Source: Accumulibacter sp036625275
Lineage (GTDB): Bacteria; Pseudomonadota; Gammaproteobacteria; Burkholderiales; Rhodocyclaceae
Assembly: GCF_036625275.1 (NCBI RefSeq)
Contig: NZ_JAZKUD010000008.1
Location: forward strand, 1-64,000
Reading direction: 5' to 3'
Length of the DNA: 64,000 nucleotides
Part shown: piece by piece, positions 33,696-43,094 of the stretch
How positions within the stretch are numbered: the stretch's first letter is position 1
Layout: the number at the start of each line of letters is the position of its first letter
Notes under the pieces: model-generated
Seen by the model: only the letters and a program-made list of their open reading frames with translations
The model's database searches: none
Told to the model about the DNA's origin: nothing
Program-made: the position numbers and the translations under genes

Positions 33696-33875
33696 ATGAC
33701 AACCGACCTCAACCGCGAACAGATCATGATGATTGTCGAGCGCGCACGCGCTCAGCGCAGCATCGCCACCGGCAAGCTCTACGCCGCCATCACCCACCAA
33801 TCGCTTGTCTGGCTGGCCAGAGGGATCGACAGATTCCTGCATCTCCTGCTGATGTCGCCGATGGCGCACCGTTAA
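33696..33875 (+). CDS. Small ORF (59 aa) divergent from LysR regulator
   Basis: A 59-residue ORF, MTTDLNREQIMMIVERARAQ to MSPMAHR, with a GGAAGAAACC ribosome site. It is predicted to be two amphipathic helices, the second rather hydrophobic (FLHLLLM). I do not recognise the family. Small proteins of this size are often divergent from GcvA-like regulators. Its TAA stop coincides with the first bases of palindromic repeat copy C, so the original 3' end may have been replaced by the repeat. Confidence 0.5.
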   Translation: MTTDLNREQIMMIVERARAQRSIATGKLYAAITHQSLVWLARGIDRFLHLLLMSPMAHR

Positions 33876-34080
33876 TGTGAAAGTCGCGTATGCGACTCAC
33901 GAACCTCCCCTCCCCCTCGCGAGGGCGAAGGCGGGGTTTCGCGGAGCACTGCTCCGCGCCGCCGTAGCCGGCCCACGATGCAGCGCGGGCCGTGGGAGGG
34001 GTTGAGGGAGAGGAAAACGGTCATGACTTTTATAATCGAGGTACCTGGAAAAGTCATGACCGTTAATGTGAAAGTCACGT
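33873..34080 (+). repeat. Composite palindromic intergenic repeat, copy C (forward, expanded)
   Basis: The same order as copy A (GTGAAAGTCGCG/GCGACTCAC, CCCCTCCCCC region, GGTCATGACTTT/AAAGTCATGACC). About 70 bp is inserted in the middle palindrome (GGCGGGGTTTCGCGGAGCAC and on to GGGCCGTGGG). It is followed directly by a second partial start of the unit (AATGTGAAAGTCACG at 34065-34079). Confidence 0.85.
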
Positions 34081-34191
34081 GTGGCGCTTGCTCGGGGGGT
34101 GCAAACACCCACCTCACTGATCCGCAACAACGCAGTGGCAAGGCCATTCGGCTCAACGACAAGACGGTGACTCTGGCCTTCGGAGGTCAGA

Positions 34192-34305
34192 AATGGCGGG
34201 GCCGGCTATACCTTGCTGCACTGGGTGGTGGATGCGCAGGCCAGCAAAAGCGAAGTGTTTGAACTCGGGACGGCCAGCGAGGAAGCTGATCACCGAGAGA
34301 TTTGA
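34192..34305 (+). pseudogene. Possible degraded coding fragment, identity unknown
   Basis: A short in-frame stretch reads GAGYTLLHWVVDAQASKSEV, then FELGTASEEADHREI and a stop, with protein-like composition. An adjacent frame upstream reads KAIRLNDKTVTLAFGG, suggesting a frameshifted relic of a small gene. No family is recognised. It lies between repeat copy C and the convergent Pat-like gene. Confidence 0.3.
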
Positions 34306-34340
34306 TGCCAGTCCGCAAAGCGCTGGCCGGGCGGGTCGTC

Positions 34341-37034
34341 TCAGCCGTGCAAGGGCTTGATGGCGCGCTTCACTCCCGGAAGTTCCGGATGTGGATGGAT
34401 CGTGAAGCCAAGTTTTCGCATCATGCGCAACATCTTGTGGTTGGTCCCCAGCAGATCGCCGACCAGGGCTCGATAGCCCTTGCTTCGGGCACAGTCGATC
34501 AATACCGCGATCAGGCGGCGGCCCAGCCCGAACTGCTGCCATTGGTCGTCGATGGCGACGGCAAACTCCACCGACTCCCCGTCCGGAGTCAGGACGTAGC
34601 GGGCACTGCCGATCTGCGTCTCGCGACCCGTGTCGTCGATGGTCGTGGCGATCATCGCGAGCTCACGATCGTAGTCGATCTGCGTAAAGCGTACGATTAC
34701 CGGCAGCGGCAGTTCGAGGATCGATTCCATGAAGCGGAAGTATCGTGATTCTTCGGACAGGTTCCTGACGAATTCACGTTCCAGGTCGGCATCTTCGGGG
34801 CGAACCGGACGAATGGTGACGGTGCTGCCGTTGGGCATCTGCCACTTCTGTATCAGGTGCACCGGGTAAGGATGAATCGCCATGTGCGCATAGCGCTCGC
34901 CACCGGTACCGAGGGCGTGGTCGATGACGATCCGGGCATCGACCACGATGGCCCCGTGTTCATCGACGATCAGTGGATTCAGATCAAGCTCCTTGATCCA
35001 TGGCAGGTCGCAGACCAACTCGGAAATGCACACCAGTACCTCCTCCAGCGCATCGTACTTGACCGCCGGATGGCTGTGGAACTTTCCGAGCATCCTCGAT
35101 GCGCCATTCGACTCGATCAGATCCCTGGCGAGGAAGCGGTTCAAGGGTGGAATCGCCAGCGAACGCTCGTTGAAGATCTCGGCGTCGAAGCCACCCGCGC
35201 CAAAACAGATCAGCGGACCGAAAAGCGGATCACGAAATACCCCGATCATCAATTCGCGACCATGCGGCCGCGAAAGGTAAGGTTCGATCGAGACCCCATT
35301 CACCACTGCCTCCGGGTAACGCAGTTGCACCGTGTTGATGATGTCGTGGTACGCGTTCCACACGGCTTGGGTATTGGCAATGTTCAGGCGCACACCGCCG
35401 GCTTCCGACTTGCGCGTCAGATCCGGAGAATCGACCTTCATGGCGACCGGAAAGCCGATTTGCTCGGCGACAAAGAGCGCTTCACTGGCGCTGCGTGCCA
35501 TCATCGTTTGTGCGACGGGGACGTTGAAAGTGCGCAGAATGGCCTTCGATTCCATCTCCGACAAGACCTTGCGGCGCTCGCCCAACAGGGTCTCGATCAG
35601 CATGCGGCCGCCGCGCTCGCCGGTCAGCCCGGACTGGCGGGTCGGGCCAGGCGTCTGCAAGAGCAGTTTCTGGTTACGGAAGTACTTGGAAATCGTGTGG
35701 AACAGTTCAATCACCGTTTCGGGCGTACGGAACACTGGAATCCCTGCCTCTTCCAGCAGTCGGCGGGCCTCGGCAACCTGCCGACCACCCATCCAGCAGC
35801 AGGAGATGGTCAGGCTGACCTCCTCGGCAACATCGATGATCGCCTGGGCGACTTCCATCGGCTCGGTCATCGCCTGTGGCGAGAGCATCACCAGCGTGCT
35901 GTCCACATTCTCGTCGACGGCCACCGCCAGAATTGTTTCACGATAGCGCTCGGGTGTGGCGTCGCCACCGATGTCGATCGGGTTGAGATAAGAGCAATCA
36001 GCAGGCAGGATCTGTTTCAGCTTGTTGCAGGTTTCAGGCGACAGGCTGGCGAGCGGAATGCCCAGATCGCCGGCACGGTCGGCCGCGACAGCGCCCGGAC
36101 CGCCGCCGTTGGTGACGATCGCCAGACGGTCGCCGCGAGGATGGAACTTCGACGACAGGGCCTTGGCCGCATAGAACAACTGTCCGATATTCTGTACGCG
36201 CACCGCCCCGGTACGGCGCAGCGCAGCGTCGAATACGGCGTCAGGAACCGCGGCCATGCCGGAATGCGCGACCGCAGCCTGCGCTCCCAGTTCGTGCCGC
36301 CCCGCTTTCAGGAGGATGATCGGCTTGATCCGGGCCGCCGAGCGTAGAGCGCTCATGAAACGTCGGGCGTTGCGGATACCTTCGACGTACATCAGGATGT
36401 AACGCGTTTTGTCGTCATAGATCAGATAATCGAGAATCTCGCCGAAATCGACGTCCACGGTCACGCCCAGGGAAATCACCGAAGAGAATCCGATCCGACT
36501 CGTCTCGGCCCAATCCAGGACTGCTGAACACATGGCGCCGGACTGTGCAACCAGAGCCAGATCACCAGGCTCGGCGCTCACCCTGGTAAAGGTTGCGTTC
36601 AGACCGATGTCAGGGCGAATGACTCCCAGGCAGTTCGGTCCCAGAATCCGCACGTTGTAGCTACGTGCGATTTCCACCACCTTGCGCTCCAATGCCGCAC
36701 CGCTGCTGCCGGCCTCGGAAAAGCCGGAAGCGATGACGATCGTATTACGCACGCCACAACGCCCACATTGCTCCATGATGCGGGGGACGGTCTGTGGTCG
36801 GGTGGCGATGATCGCCAGATCGATGCGGCCGCCGATCCGTTCGACCGATTTGTACGCGGGTTGGCCCTGAATCGTTTCGTGCTGGGGATTGACCGCGTAG
36901 ACCTGTCCCCGGTAGCGCGAATGCAGGATATTCTTGAAAATGATGTTGCCGACCGATTTCTCCCGATCTGACGCGCCGATCACGGCGACCGATTTGGGTT
37001 CGAACAGTGAGGTCAGATAGTGCTGCATCAACAT
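34341..37034 (-). CDS. Pat-like protein: NDP-forming acyl-CoA synthetase fused to GNAT acetyltransferase
   Basis: An 897-residue fusion. Residues 1 to about 460 are the CoA-binding/ligase part of ADP-forming acyl-CoA synthetases (VAVIGASDREKSVGNIIF; LVAQSGAMCSAVLDWA). About 485-715 are an ATP-grasp domain (FPVAMKVDSPDLTRKSEAGG). The C-terminal 165 residues are a GNAT domain (acetyl-CoA site QQFGLGRRLIAVLIDCARSKG). This is the YfiQ/PatZ architecture; such enzymes acetylate lysines of central metabolic proteins, often acetyl-CoA synthetase. The catalytic His of true synthetases appears absent (AHSGMAA region), but this needs an alignment. Confidence 0.92.
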   Translation of the reverse strand: MLMQHYLTSLFEPKSVAVIGASDREKSVGNIIFKNILHSRYRGQVYAVNPQHETIQGQPAYKSVERIGGRIDLAIIATRPQTVPRIMEQCGRCGVRNTIVIASGFSEAGSSGAALERKVVEIARSYNVRILGPNCLGVIRPDIGLNATFTRVSAEPGDLALVAQSGAMCSAVLDWAETSRIGFSSVISLGVTVDVDFGEILDYLIYDDKTRYILMYVEGIRNARRFMSALRSAARIKPIILLKAGRHELGAQAAVAHSGMAAVPDAVFDAALRRTGAVRVQNIGQLFYAAKALSSKFHPRGDRLAIVTNGGGPGAVAADRAGDLGIPLASLSPETCNKLKQILPADCSYLNPIDIGGDATPERYRETILAVAVDENVDSTLVMLSPQAMTEPMEVAQAIIDVAEEVSLTISCCWMGGRQVAEARRLLEEAGIPVFRTPETVIELFHTISKYFRNQKLLLQTPGPTRQSGLTGERGGRMLIETLLGERRKVLSEMESKAILRTFNVPVAQTMMARSASEALFVAEQIGFPVAMKVDSPDLTRKSEAGGVRLNIANTQAVWNAYHDIINTVQLRYPEAVVNGVSIEPYLSRPHGRELMIGVFRDPLFGPLICFGAGGFDAEIFNERSLAIPPLNRFLARDLIESNGASRMLGKFHSHPAVKYDALEEVLVCISELVCDLPWIKELDLNPLIVDEHGAIVVDARIVIDHALGTGGERYAHMAIHPYPVHLIQKWQMPNGSTVTIRPVRPEDADLEREFVRNLSEESRYFRFMESILELPLPVIVRFTQIDYDRELAMIATTIDDTGRETQIGSARYVLTPDGESVEFAVAIDDQWQQFGLGRRLIAVLIDCARSKGYRALVGDLLGTNHKMLRMMRKLGFTIHPHPELPGVKRAIKPLHG

Positions 37035-37106
37035 GGTGGAGCCTTCCCGGATTTCAGCAGGAGCGATACATTCTTCGGACGCAAGATTAAGGCATTGCCG
37101 GTTGGC

Positions 37107-38357
37107 CTAATCCGGATCGAGTAGATACGATACCAGTCCGTCAGCAAGCTTCGGTTCAAACCAGGTCGACTTGGGTGGCATGACCTGGCCGGCGTCGGCA
37201 ACGGCCATCAGATCGGCCATCTGCGTCGGATACATGGCAAAGGCGACGGCCATTTCGCCGCTGTTCACCCGCCGTTCGAGTTCGGACAGGCCACGCATGC
37301 CGCCGACAAAGTCGATACGGGTGTCTCGGCGCAGATCGGTGATCCCGAGCAAGGGATCGAGAATTTGCTCGGCAAGTACCGAGACGTCGAGCTGGCGCAC
37401 CGGGTCCGAGACGGGAATCAGCCCGGATCGAATCTCCAGCCGATACCACCGGCCACCGAGGTACATGCCGCAAACGCCGCGACGTTCGGGTTTGACCGGC
37501 GTTCTGGACGCGCTGACAGCGTAGCATTTGCTGACCGCTACCAGAAAGGCTTCCTCAGTCAAACCGTTGAGGTCCCGTACCACCCGGTTGTAATCCATGA
37601 TCAGCATCTGTGAAGCCGGAAAGATCACCGAGAGAAAGAACTCGGCACTGTCGGATGCATGGTTCTGGTGACGCCGAATTGCCGCAACCCGCGCGGCCGC
37701 CGCCGAGCGATGGTGACCATCGGCGATGTAGAGATTGGGCATGGCGCCAAACACCGCGCCGATGCGTGCAATGCTGGCAAGGTCGTCAATCGCCCACAGC
37801 GTATGCCTGATGCCATCGTCAGCGGTCAAATCGGCAATCGGTGGGCTGTCGGTCGCGAGCGCGAGCAGTTGCTCTGCCTTGACGCTGTCCGGGTGAGCGA
37901 GCAGCACTGGTCCGGTCTGCGCATTCAGCGCCTCGATCTGGCGTACCCGGTCATCTTCCTTGTCCGGCCTCGTAAACTCGTGTCTGCGGATACGGTGGCT
38001 GTCGTAGGCGGCGACCGACGCGGTGGCGACCAGCCCGGTCTGGACGTGCTCGCCCATGATCAGCCGATAGGCGTAATAACAGGTGCGTGGATCACGGCAA
38101 AGCACCCCATCATCGATCATCCGCTGAAAATTCTCGGCCGACCTGGCATACACCTCCGGTGAATAGTGATCGACCTCCGGTGGCAGATCGATTTCCGCTC
38201 TGGAGACATGCAGAAAGGACAGCGGCTTGCCGATTACCGCTTGCCGGGCCTCGGTGCTGGAGAGAACATCGTAAGGTGGTGCAGCGACTGCGGCAGCGTC
38301 TGCGCGGCGCGGACGCAGGCCGGCGAAGGGTCGAATCAGGCAATGATCAAGGGACAC
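37107..38357 (-). CDS. DUF1015 family protein
   Basis: A 416-residue cytoplasmic protein of DUF1015 (relatives are annotated as HTH-domain or SerC-neighbour proteins). The diagnostic N-terminus LIRPFAGLRPRR...VAAPPYDVLSS and YIADGHHRSAAAARVA are both present. I chose the GTG at 38357 because AGGAG lies 7 bp upstream and it gives the family N-terminus; ATG codons upstream are in frame but poorly placed. The family's function is not established. It lies between glgA and the Pat-like gene on the same strand. Confidence 0.88.
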   Translation of the reverse strand: MSLDHCLIRPFAGLRPRRADAAAVAAPPYDVLSSTEARQAVIGKPLSFLHVSRAEIDLPPEVDHYSPEVYARSAENFQRMIDDGVLCRDPRTCYYAYRLIMGEHVQTGLVATASVAAYDSHRIRRHEFTRPDKEDDRVRQIEALNAQTGPVLLAHPDSVKAEQLLALATDSPPIADLTADDGIRHTLWAIDDLASIARIGAVFGAMPNLYIADGHHRSAAAARVAAIRRHQNHASDSAEFFLSVIFPASQMLIMDYNRVVRDLNGLTEEAFLVAVSKCYAVSASRTPVKPERRGVCGMYLGGRWYRLEIRSGLIPVSDPVRQLDVSVLAEQILDPLLGITDLRRDTRIDFVGGMRGLSELERRVNSGEMAVAFAMYPTQMADLMAVADAGQVMPPKSTWFEPKLADGLVSYLLDPD

Positions 38358-38455
38358 GAGATTCTCCTGTGGGAGCTTGTTTCCGGAAGCGACCGGCATG
38401 CCCATCACGCAGGGCATGGCGCCGGTCAGTTGAAGACGCTCGGATACCCGGTTGT

Positions 38456-39901
38456 TCAGATACTCCGGTACAGCGCCTCATAGCGTGCAGCCGAATCGGC
38501 CCAGGAGAAATCCTGCGCCATGCCGCGCCGTTGCAACTGGTGCCACGTCGACGGGTGGTCGCGGTAGAGCGCACAGGCCTCGCTCAGGCAATTGGCCAAG
38601 GCGCGACTGCTGGGATCGTCAAAGACGAAACCGTTGGCTGTGCCGTCCTTGAGGTTGCCCGGCGTGGCATCCGTGACGGTATCGGCCAGGCCGCCAACTC
38701 GCCGCACCAGCGGCAGGGTGCCATAGCGCAGGGCATACAACTGGGTCAGGCCGCACGGCTCGAAACGCGATGGAACCAGGAGAACGTCGGCCGCGGCGAT
38801 GATGCGATGCGCCAGCGCTTCATCATAGCCGAGATGTACCGATACGGTATGGGGATGTGCCGCCGCTGCGGTCCTGAAACCTGCTTCAATTTCCGCTTCG
38901 CCACTGCCGATCACGACCAGTTGTCCGCCCTCGGTTCGCAGTTCGTGCAGGCACGCGAGGACCAGATCCATGCCTTTCTGCGATGTCAGTCGACTGACTA
39001 CGGCGAATAAAGGCGTTTTCCCCCGAACCGCAAAGCCCATTTCAGCTTGCAGCTTGAGTTTGCAAACCTTTTTGCCTCGCAGCTTGTCGGCACTGTAGCC
39101 CTTGGGTAGCGCCGGGTCTTTGGTCGGATCCCATACCGAATAATCCACCCCGTTGAGAATACCCGACAGATGCCCGCCACGATCACGTAGTAGCCCATCC
39201 AGACCCCAACCGTGCTTTGGCGTACAGATCTCATGGGCATAGGTCGGGCTGACCGTGTTCACTCGCTTGGCGTGCACGAGTGCCGATTTCATGAACGACA
39301 GGTGTCCATAAAATTCGAGTGCGCTTTGATCAGCACCGGTAATCAGCAAGCCGAGGTCCGTATGGTGGTCGAGAGGAAATAGCCCACGGAATGCAAGGTT
39401 GTGAATCGTGAACACCGTTGCGGTATTCAGCGCCGGGTTCTGCGCAATATAGGCCGGCGCCAGACCCGCGTGCCAGTCGTGCGCATGAACCACCTCCGGC
39501 TGCCAGGATTCGTCCAGCTCGCCGGCAGCCAGATGCGCTGCAATCCAGCCGAGGAGAGCATAGCGCCGATGATTGTCATTCCAGTCGCGACCGTCTGGTC
39601 CGAGATACGGATCGCCATCACGCCGGTAAAGGAAGGGGGCGTCGATGACGTATGCCAGCAAGCCACTGTCCGGAAGACGACCCAGTCGCAGCGTGATGAC
39701 CGCCGCCCCGAACGCTGGTCCGAGGCGGATCAGCGGCTTCTGGTCGCTGACGCCGTTGAGAATCGCCGGCATTCCGGGCAACAGCACGCGGACATCCAGA
39801 CCGCGTGCTGCAAGCGCGACGGGCAAGGCAGCGACGACGTCAGCAAGGCCGCCGGTCTTGACCAGCGGATAGATTTCGGCGGCAACGTGCAGGATGCGCA
39901 A
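38456..39901 (-). CDS. glgA: Glycogen synthase (ADP-glucose)
   Basis: GlgA transfers glucose from ADP-glucose to growing glycogen. It has 481 residues, a GT5-family GT-B fold. The ADP-glucose-binding KTGGLADVVAALP is near the N-terminus. HAHDWHAGLAPAYI and, in the C-terminal half, FEPCGLTQLYALRYGTLPLVRRVGGL carry the catalytic and nucleotide-binding residues. The gene is 19 bp downstream of glgC in a pgi-pgm-glgC-glgA series. Confidence 0.96.
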   Translation of the reverse strand: MRILHVAAEIYPLVKTGGLADVVAALPVALAARGLDVRVLLPGMPAILNGVSDQKPLIRLGPAFGAAVITLRLGRLPDSGLLAYVIDAPFLYRRDGDPYLGPDGRDWNDNHRRYALLGWIAAHLAAGELDESWQPEVVHAHDWHAGLAPAYIAQNPALNTATVFTIHNLAFRGLFPLDHHTDLGLLITGADQSALEFYGHLSFMKSALVHAKRVNTVSPTYAHEICTPKHGWGLDGLLRDRGGHLSGILNGVDYSVWDPTKDPALPKGYSADKLRGKKVCKLKLQAEMGFAVRGKTPLFAVVSRLTSQKGMDLVLACLHELRTEGGQLVVIGSGEAEIEAGFRTAAAAHPHTVSVHLGYDEALAHRIIAAADVLLVPSRFEPCGLTQLYALRYGTLPLVRRVGGLADTVTDATPGNLKDGTANGFVFDDPSSRALANCLSEACALYRDHPSTWHQLQRRGMAQDFSWADSAARYEALYRSI

Positions 39902-39920
39902 GAGAGACTTGATTTCCTGA

Positions 39921-41189
39921 TCAGGTGAGCTGTTCGAGCATTTTCCGGGTAATCAGCGTGATGCCGTTCTCGGTACGGCGGAAGCGACGCGCATCTTCAA
40001 CCGGGTCTTCTCCGATCACCATGTTCGCCGGGATATTGCAATCGCTGTCCACGACGCAGTGGCTGAGGCGGGCCCGGCTGCCGATCGTCGAATCGGGAAG
40101 GATAACCGATAGATTGACCCGTGAATAGGAATGAACACGGCAACCGGAGAACAGCAGCGATCGGTTGACTTCTCCGGAAACGATACAGCCGCTGGAGACC
40201 GAAGACTCGATGGCATTACCGCGCCGGTCGAGATGGTTGTGCACGAACTTGGCGGGGGGGAATTGTTGTTGATAAGTCCACACTGGCCAGTTGCGGTCGT
40301 AGAGATTCAGCGCCGGCACCGTCGCAGTGAGATCGATGTTCGCATCCCAGTAGGAATCGATCGTCCCTGCGTCACGCCAATAATACTCTCTGAACTGCTC
40401 GTCCGGGGCGACGATGCAACTGCGTGAGAAGGAGTGCGCTGCGGCCACGCGGTTCTTCACGGCATGCGGAATGATGTTCTTGCCGAAATCATGGTCAGAG
40501 GCTGGGTCGTTGATGTCGCGCGCCAGTTCGGCATACAGGTATTGAGCATTGAATACGTAAACCCCCATGCTGCACAACGACATATCGGGCTTGCCCGGCA
40601 TCGCCGGTGGGTTGGCAGGTTTCTCGACAAAGTCGGTGATCATGCCGTTTTCATCGACGTCCATGACCCCGAAGCCACTGGCTTCGTGACGCGGGACTTC
40701 GATACAGGCCACCGTACACTCGGCACCGCTCTCGACATGGTCAACCAGCATCACGGCGTAGTTCATTTTGTAAACATGGTCGCCCGCCAGGATCACGACG
40801 AACTCGGGTTTGGGCCGATAGGTCTCGAGGATGTCGATGTTCTGGTACACCGCGTCGGCGGTACCCCGATACCAGGATTCTTCGTCGATACGCTGCTGTG
40901 CCGGAAGCAGGTCGACGAACTCGTTAACCTCACCATGCAGGAAGTTCCAGCCGCGCTGCAGGTGGCGCAAGAGGCTGTGTGACTTGTATTGGGTGACCAC
41001 GCCAATTCGCCTGATCTGCGAGTTGACGCAGTTGGACAAGGCGAAGTCGATGATCCGGAACTTGCCGCCGAAATGGACCGCCGGCTTGGCACGGCGATCC
41101 GTCAGTTCGTGCAACCGGCTGCCGCGTCCACCAGCAAGGACCAGGGCAATCGCCTTGCGTGGCAACTGGAATGTCTTTCTGTCAACCAT
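39921..41189 (-). CDS. glgC: Glucose-1-phosphate adenylyltransferase
   Basis: GlgC makes ADP-glucose from glucose-1-phosphate and ATP, the committed step of bacterial glycogen synthesis. It has 422 residues. The nucleotidyltransferase motif ALVLAGGRGSRLHELTDRRA is near the N-terminus. ILAGDHVYKMNY and the substrate-binding FVEKPANPPAMPGKP follow, and a left-handed beta-helix closes the protein. The enzyme is usually allosterically controlled by glycolytic intermediates. Confidence 0.96.
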   Translation of the reverse strand: MVDRKTFQLPRKAIALVLAGGRGSRLHELTDRRAKPAVHFGGKFRIIDFALSNCVNSQIRRIGVVTQYKSHSLLRHLQRGWNFLHGEVNEFVDLLPAQQRIDEESWYRGTADAVYQNIDILETYRPKPEFVVILAGDHVYKMNYAVMLVDHVESGAECTVACIEVPRHEASGFGVMDVDENGMITDFVEKPANPPAMPGKPDMSLCSMGVYVFNAQYLYAELARDINDPASDHDFGKNIIPHAVKNRVAAAHSFSRSCIVAPDEQFREYYWRDAGTIDSYWDANIDLTATVPALNLYDRNWPVWTYQQQFPPAKFVHNHLDRRGNAIESSVSSGCIVSGEVNRSLLFSGCRVHSYSRVNLSVILPDSTIGSRARLSHCVVDSDCNIPANMVIGEDPVEDARRFRRTENGITLITRKMLEQLT

Positions 41190-41265
41190 TTTGCTATCCC
41201 CTTCTGAAATTGATTCATCGCATCAGGTGGCGCTCGTCACCCATTCTTTGCTGCGTAGCCGGTTC

Positions 41266-41385
41266 TGACGGCCATGACTTCTCCGGGTACACCCCAATCA
41301 TGAAAGTCATGACCATTTCCTTCTTCCCGACCTCTCCACTGCAAGGGGAGGGGAGATTCGTGAGTCGCTGACGCGACTTTCACAT
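41266..41385 (-). repeat. Composite palindromic intergenic repeat, copy D (reverse)
   Basis: Reads ACGGCCATGACTTC...GAAAGTCATGACC, then CCTCTCCACTGCAAGGGGAGGGG, then GTGAGTCGCTGACGCGACTTTCAC. It lies between glgC and pgm, 3 bp after the pgm stop. The arms of the first palindrome have two mismatches. Confidence 0.85.
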
Positions 41386-41388
41386 CAA

Positions 41389-43032
41389 CTAACTGATCAC
41401 ATCCGGCTCTTTTCTGCCCGTGATCGCGGCAATCCGTGCCACCGCGTCGGCCAGGCCGACCAGTGGCGCCAATGCCTCTTGAGTAGGAATTTCGTGTTCG
41501 CCGGGGTCGGCGATAAAACGTTCGAGATAGACGCGCAAGGTGGCTCCCTCGGTGCCTGTACCCGACAAGCGAAATACCGCCCGCGAACCATCGTCGAGCA
41601 GGATGCGGATCCCCTGACGCTCCGAACGTGAGCCATCAACCGGATCAACATAGGCGAAATCATCGGCGGCCGCAATGCGCAGGCCCTCGTACTCCGAGCC
41701 CGGCAGCTGCGCAAGACGAGCCCGCAATTCATTCATCAGGCGATCACCTTGCGCAATCTCGATGCCTTCGTAATCGTGGCGGGAGTAGACATTGCGCCCG
41801 AAGCGCCGCCAGTGTTCACGAACGATCACGTCGGCAGGCAGGTCGCGCACGGCCAGAATGTTGAGCCAGTAGAGTACTGCCCACAGGCCATCCTTCTCGC
41901 GCACATGATTGGAACCGGTACCCGCGCTTTCTTCGCCACACAGGGTGCACCGGCCGGCATCCAGCAGCGACCCAAAATACTTCCAGCCGGTCGGTGTTTC
42001 ATAGCAAGGAATGCCGAGTGCAGCAGCGACGCGGTCGACTGCACAACTCGTCGGCATTGAACGTGCGACACCCGCCAGGCCGCTCGCGTAAGCCGGAATC
42101 AGCGCATGGTTGGCGGCGAGAACGGCCAGACTATCGCTCGGACTCACCACGAAATTACGGCCGACGATCATATTGCGGTCGCCGTCCCCATCAGAGGCGG
42201 CACCAAAGGAGAGGCCCGAACGGCTGTCAGCCAGTGCCGCCACCAGATCAGCCGCGTATACCGGGTTGGGATCGGGGTGGCCACCTGCGAAATCGGGCAG
42301 CGGGATACCGTTGACGACCGTACCGGGGGGGGCACCGAGACGATTCTCGAGAATTTCCAGCGCATAGGGGCCAGTGACTGCGTGCATCGCATCGAAACGC
42401 ATGCGAAAGTCCGGGCGAGCCAGCAGACGGGCAATGCGGTCGAAGTCGAACAGGGATTCGAGGAGTTCGGCGTAGTCGGCAACCGGATCGATGATGCTGA
42501 CCACCATGTCACCGATGCGCGTCTCGCCCTCCTTGCTCAGGTCGATATCCGGGGACTCGACGGTATCATAGGAACTGATTTCCTGGGTGCGCAAATAAAC
42601 GGCATCGGTAAAGCTTTCGTTGGCTGGTCCGCCATTGCCAAGGTTGTACTTGATGCCGAAATCCCCGTCCGGACCGCCCGAGTTGTGGCTGGCCGACAGG
42701 ATGATACCGCCAAAAGCCTGCCATTTGCGGATGACGGCGCTGGCCGCCGGGGTGGACAGAATGCCGTTGCGACCAACCAGTACGCGACCAAAACCGGTCG
42801 CCGCCGCCATGCGCAGGATGGTTTGAATGGCGACATCGTTGTAATAGCGGCCATCGCCACCCAGGACCAGCGTCTGGCCCTGCTGACCAGACAAGGTATC
42901 GAAGATGGCTTGTACGAAATTCTCAAGATACCGCGCCTGCCGAAATACGGTCACTTTCTTCCGCAACCCGGATGTCCCCGGCTTCTGACCGGAGAAAGGC
43001 GTACTGGGAACGCTGATCACCTGCATAGTCAT
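41389..43032 (-). CDS. pgm: Phosphoglucomutase (alpha-D-glucose specific)
   Basis: Pgm interconverts glucose-6-phosphate and glucose-1-phosphate, feeding GlgC. It has 547 residues from the ATG at 43032, which follows a GAGG site; a GTG 5 codons earlier is also possible. KPGTSGLRKKVTVF is the family start, the phosphoserine loop is LSASHNSGGPDGD, the metal loop is ASDGDGDRNMI, and the sugar loop is GEESAGTGSNHVREKDG. The C-terminal phosphate-binding RLSGTGTEGATLRVY is complete. Confidence 0.95.
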   Translation of the reverse strand: MTMQVISVPSTPFSGQKPGTSGLRKKVTVFRQARYLENFVQAIFDTLSGQQGQTLVLGGDGRYYNDVAIQTILRMAAATGFGRVLVGRNGILSTPAASAVIRKWQAFGGIILSASHNSGGPDGDFGIKYNLGNGGPANESFTDAVYLRTQEISSYDTVESPDIDLSKEGETRIGDMVVSIIDPVADYAELLESLFDFDRIARLLARPDFRMRFDAMHAVTGPYALEILENRLGAPPGTVVNGIPLPDFAGGHPDPNPVYAADLVAALADSRSGLSFGAASDGDGDRNMIVGRNFVVSPSDSLAVLAANHALIPAYASGLAGVARSMPTSCAVDRVAAALGIPCYETPTGWKYFGSLLDAGRCTLCGEESAGTGSNHVREKDGLWAVLYWLNILAVRDLPADVIVREHWRRFGRNVYSRHDYEGIEIAQGDRLMNELRARLAQLPGSEYEGLRIAAADDFAYVDPVDGSRSERQGIRILLDDGSRAVFRLSGTGTEGATLRVYLERFIADPGEHEIPTQEALAPLVGLADAVARIAAITGRKEPDVIS

Positions 43033-43094
43033 GTCATGCCTCGTCACTAGTCACTAAGATGAGAACCCTGAATCACTGCTGGAGAGACTCGGAT

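Noticed and set aside
33978..34262. Plus-strand open frame of 94 codons across repeat copy C
   Set aside because: Its first third lies inside the dispersed repeat and there is no ribosome site; at best the 3' part is a relic.
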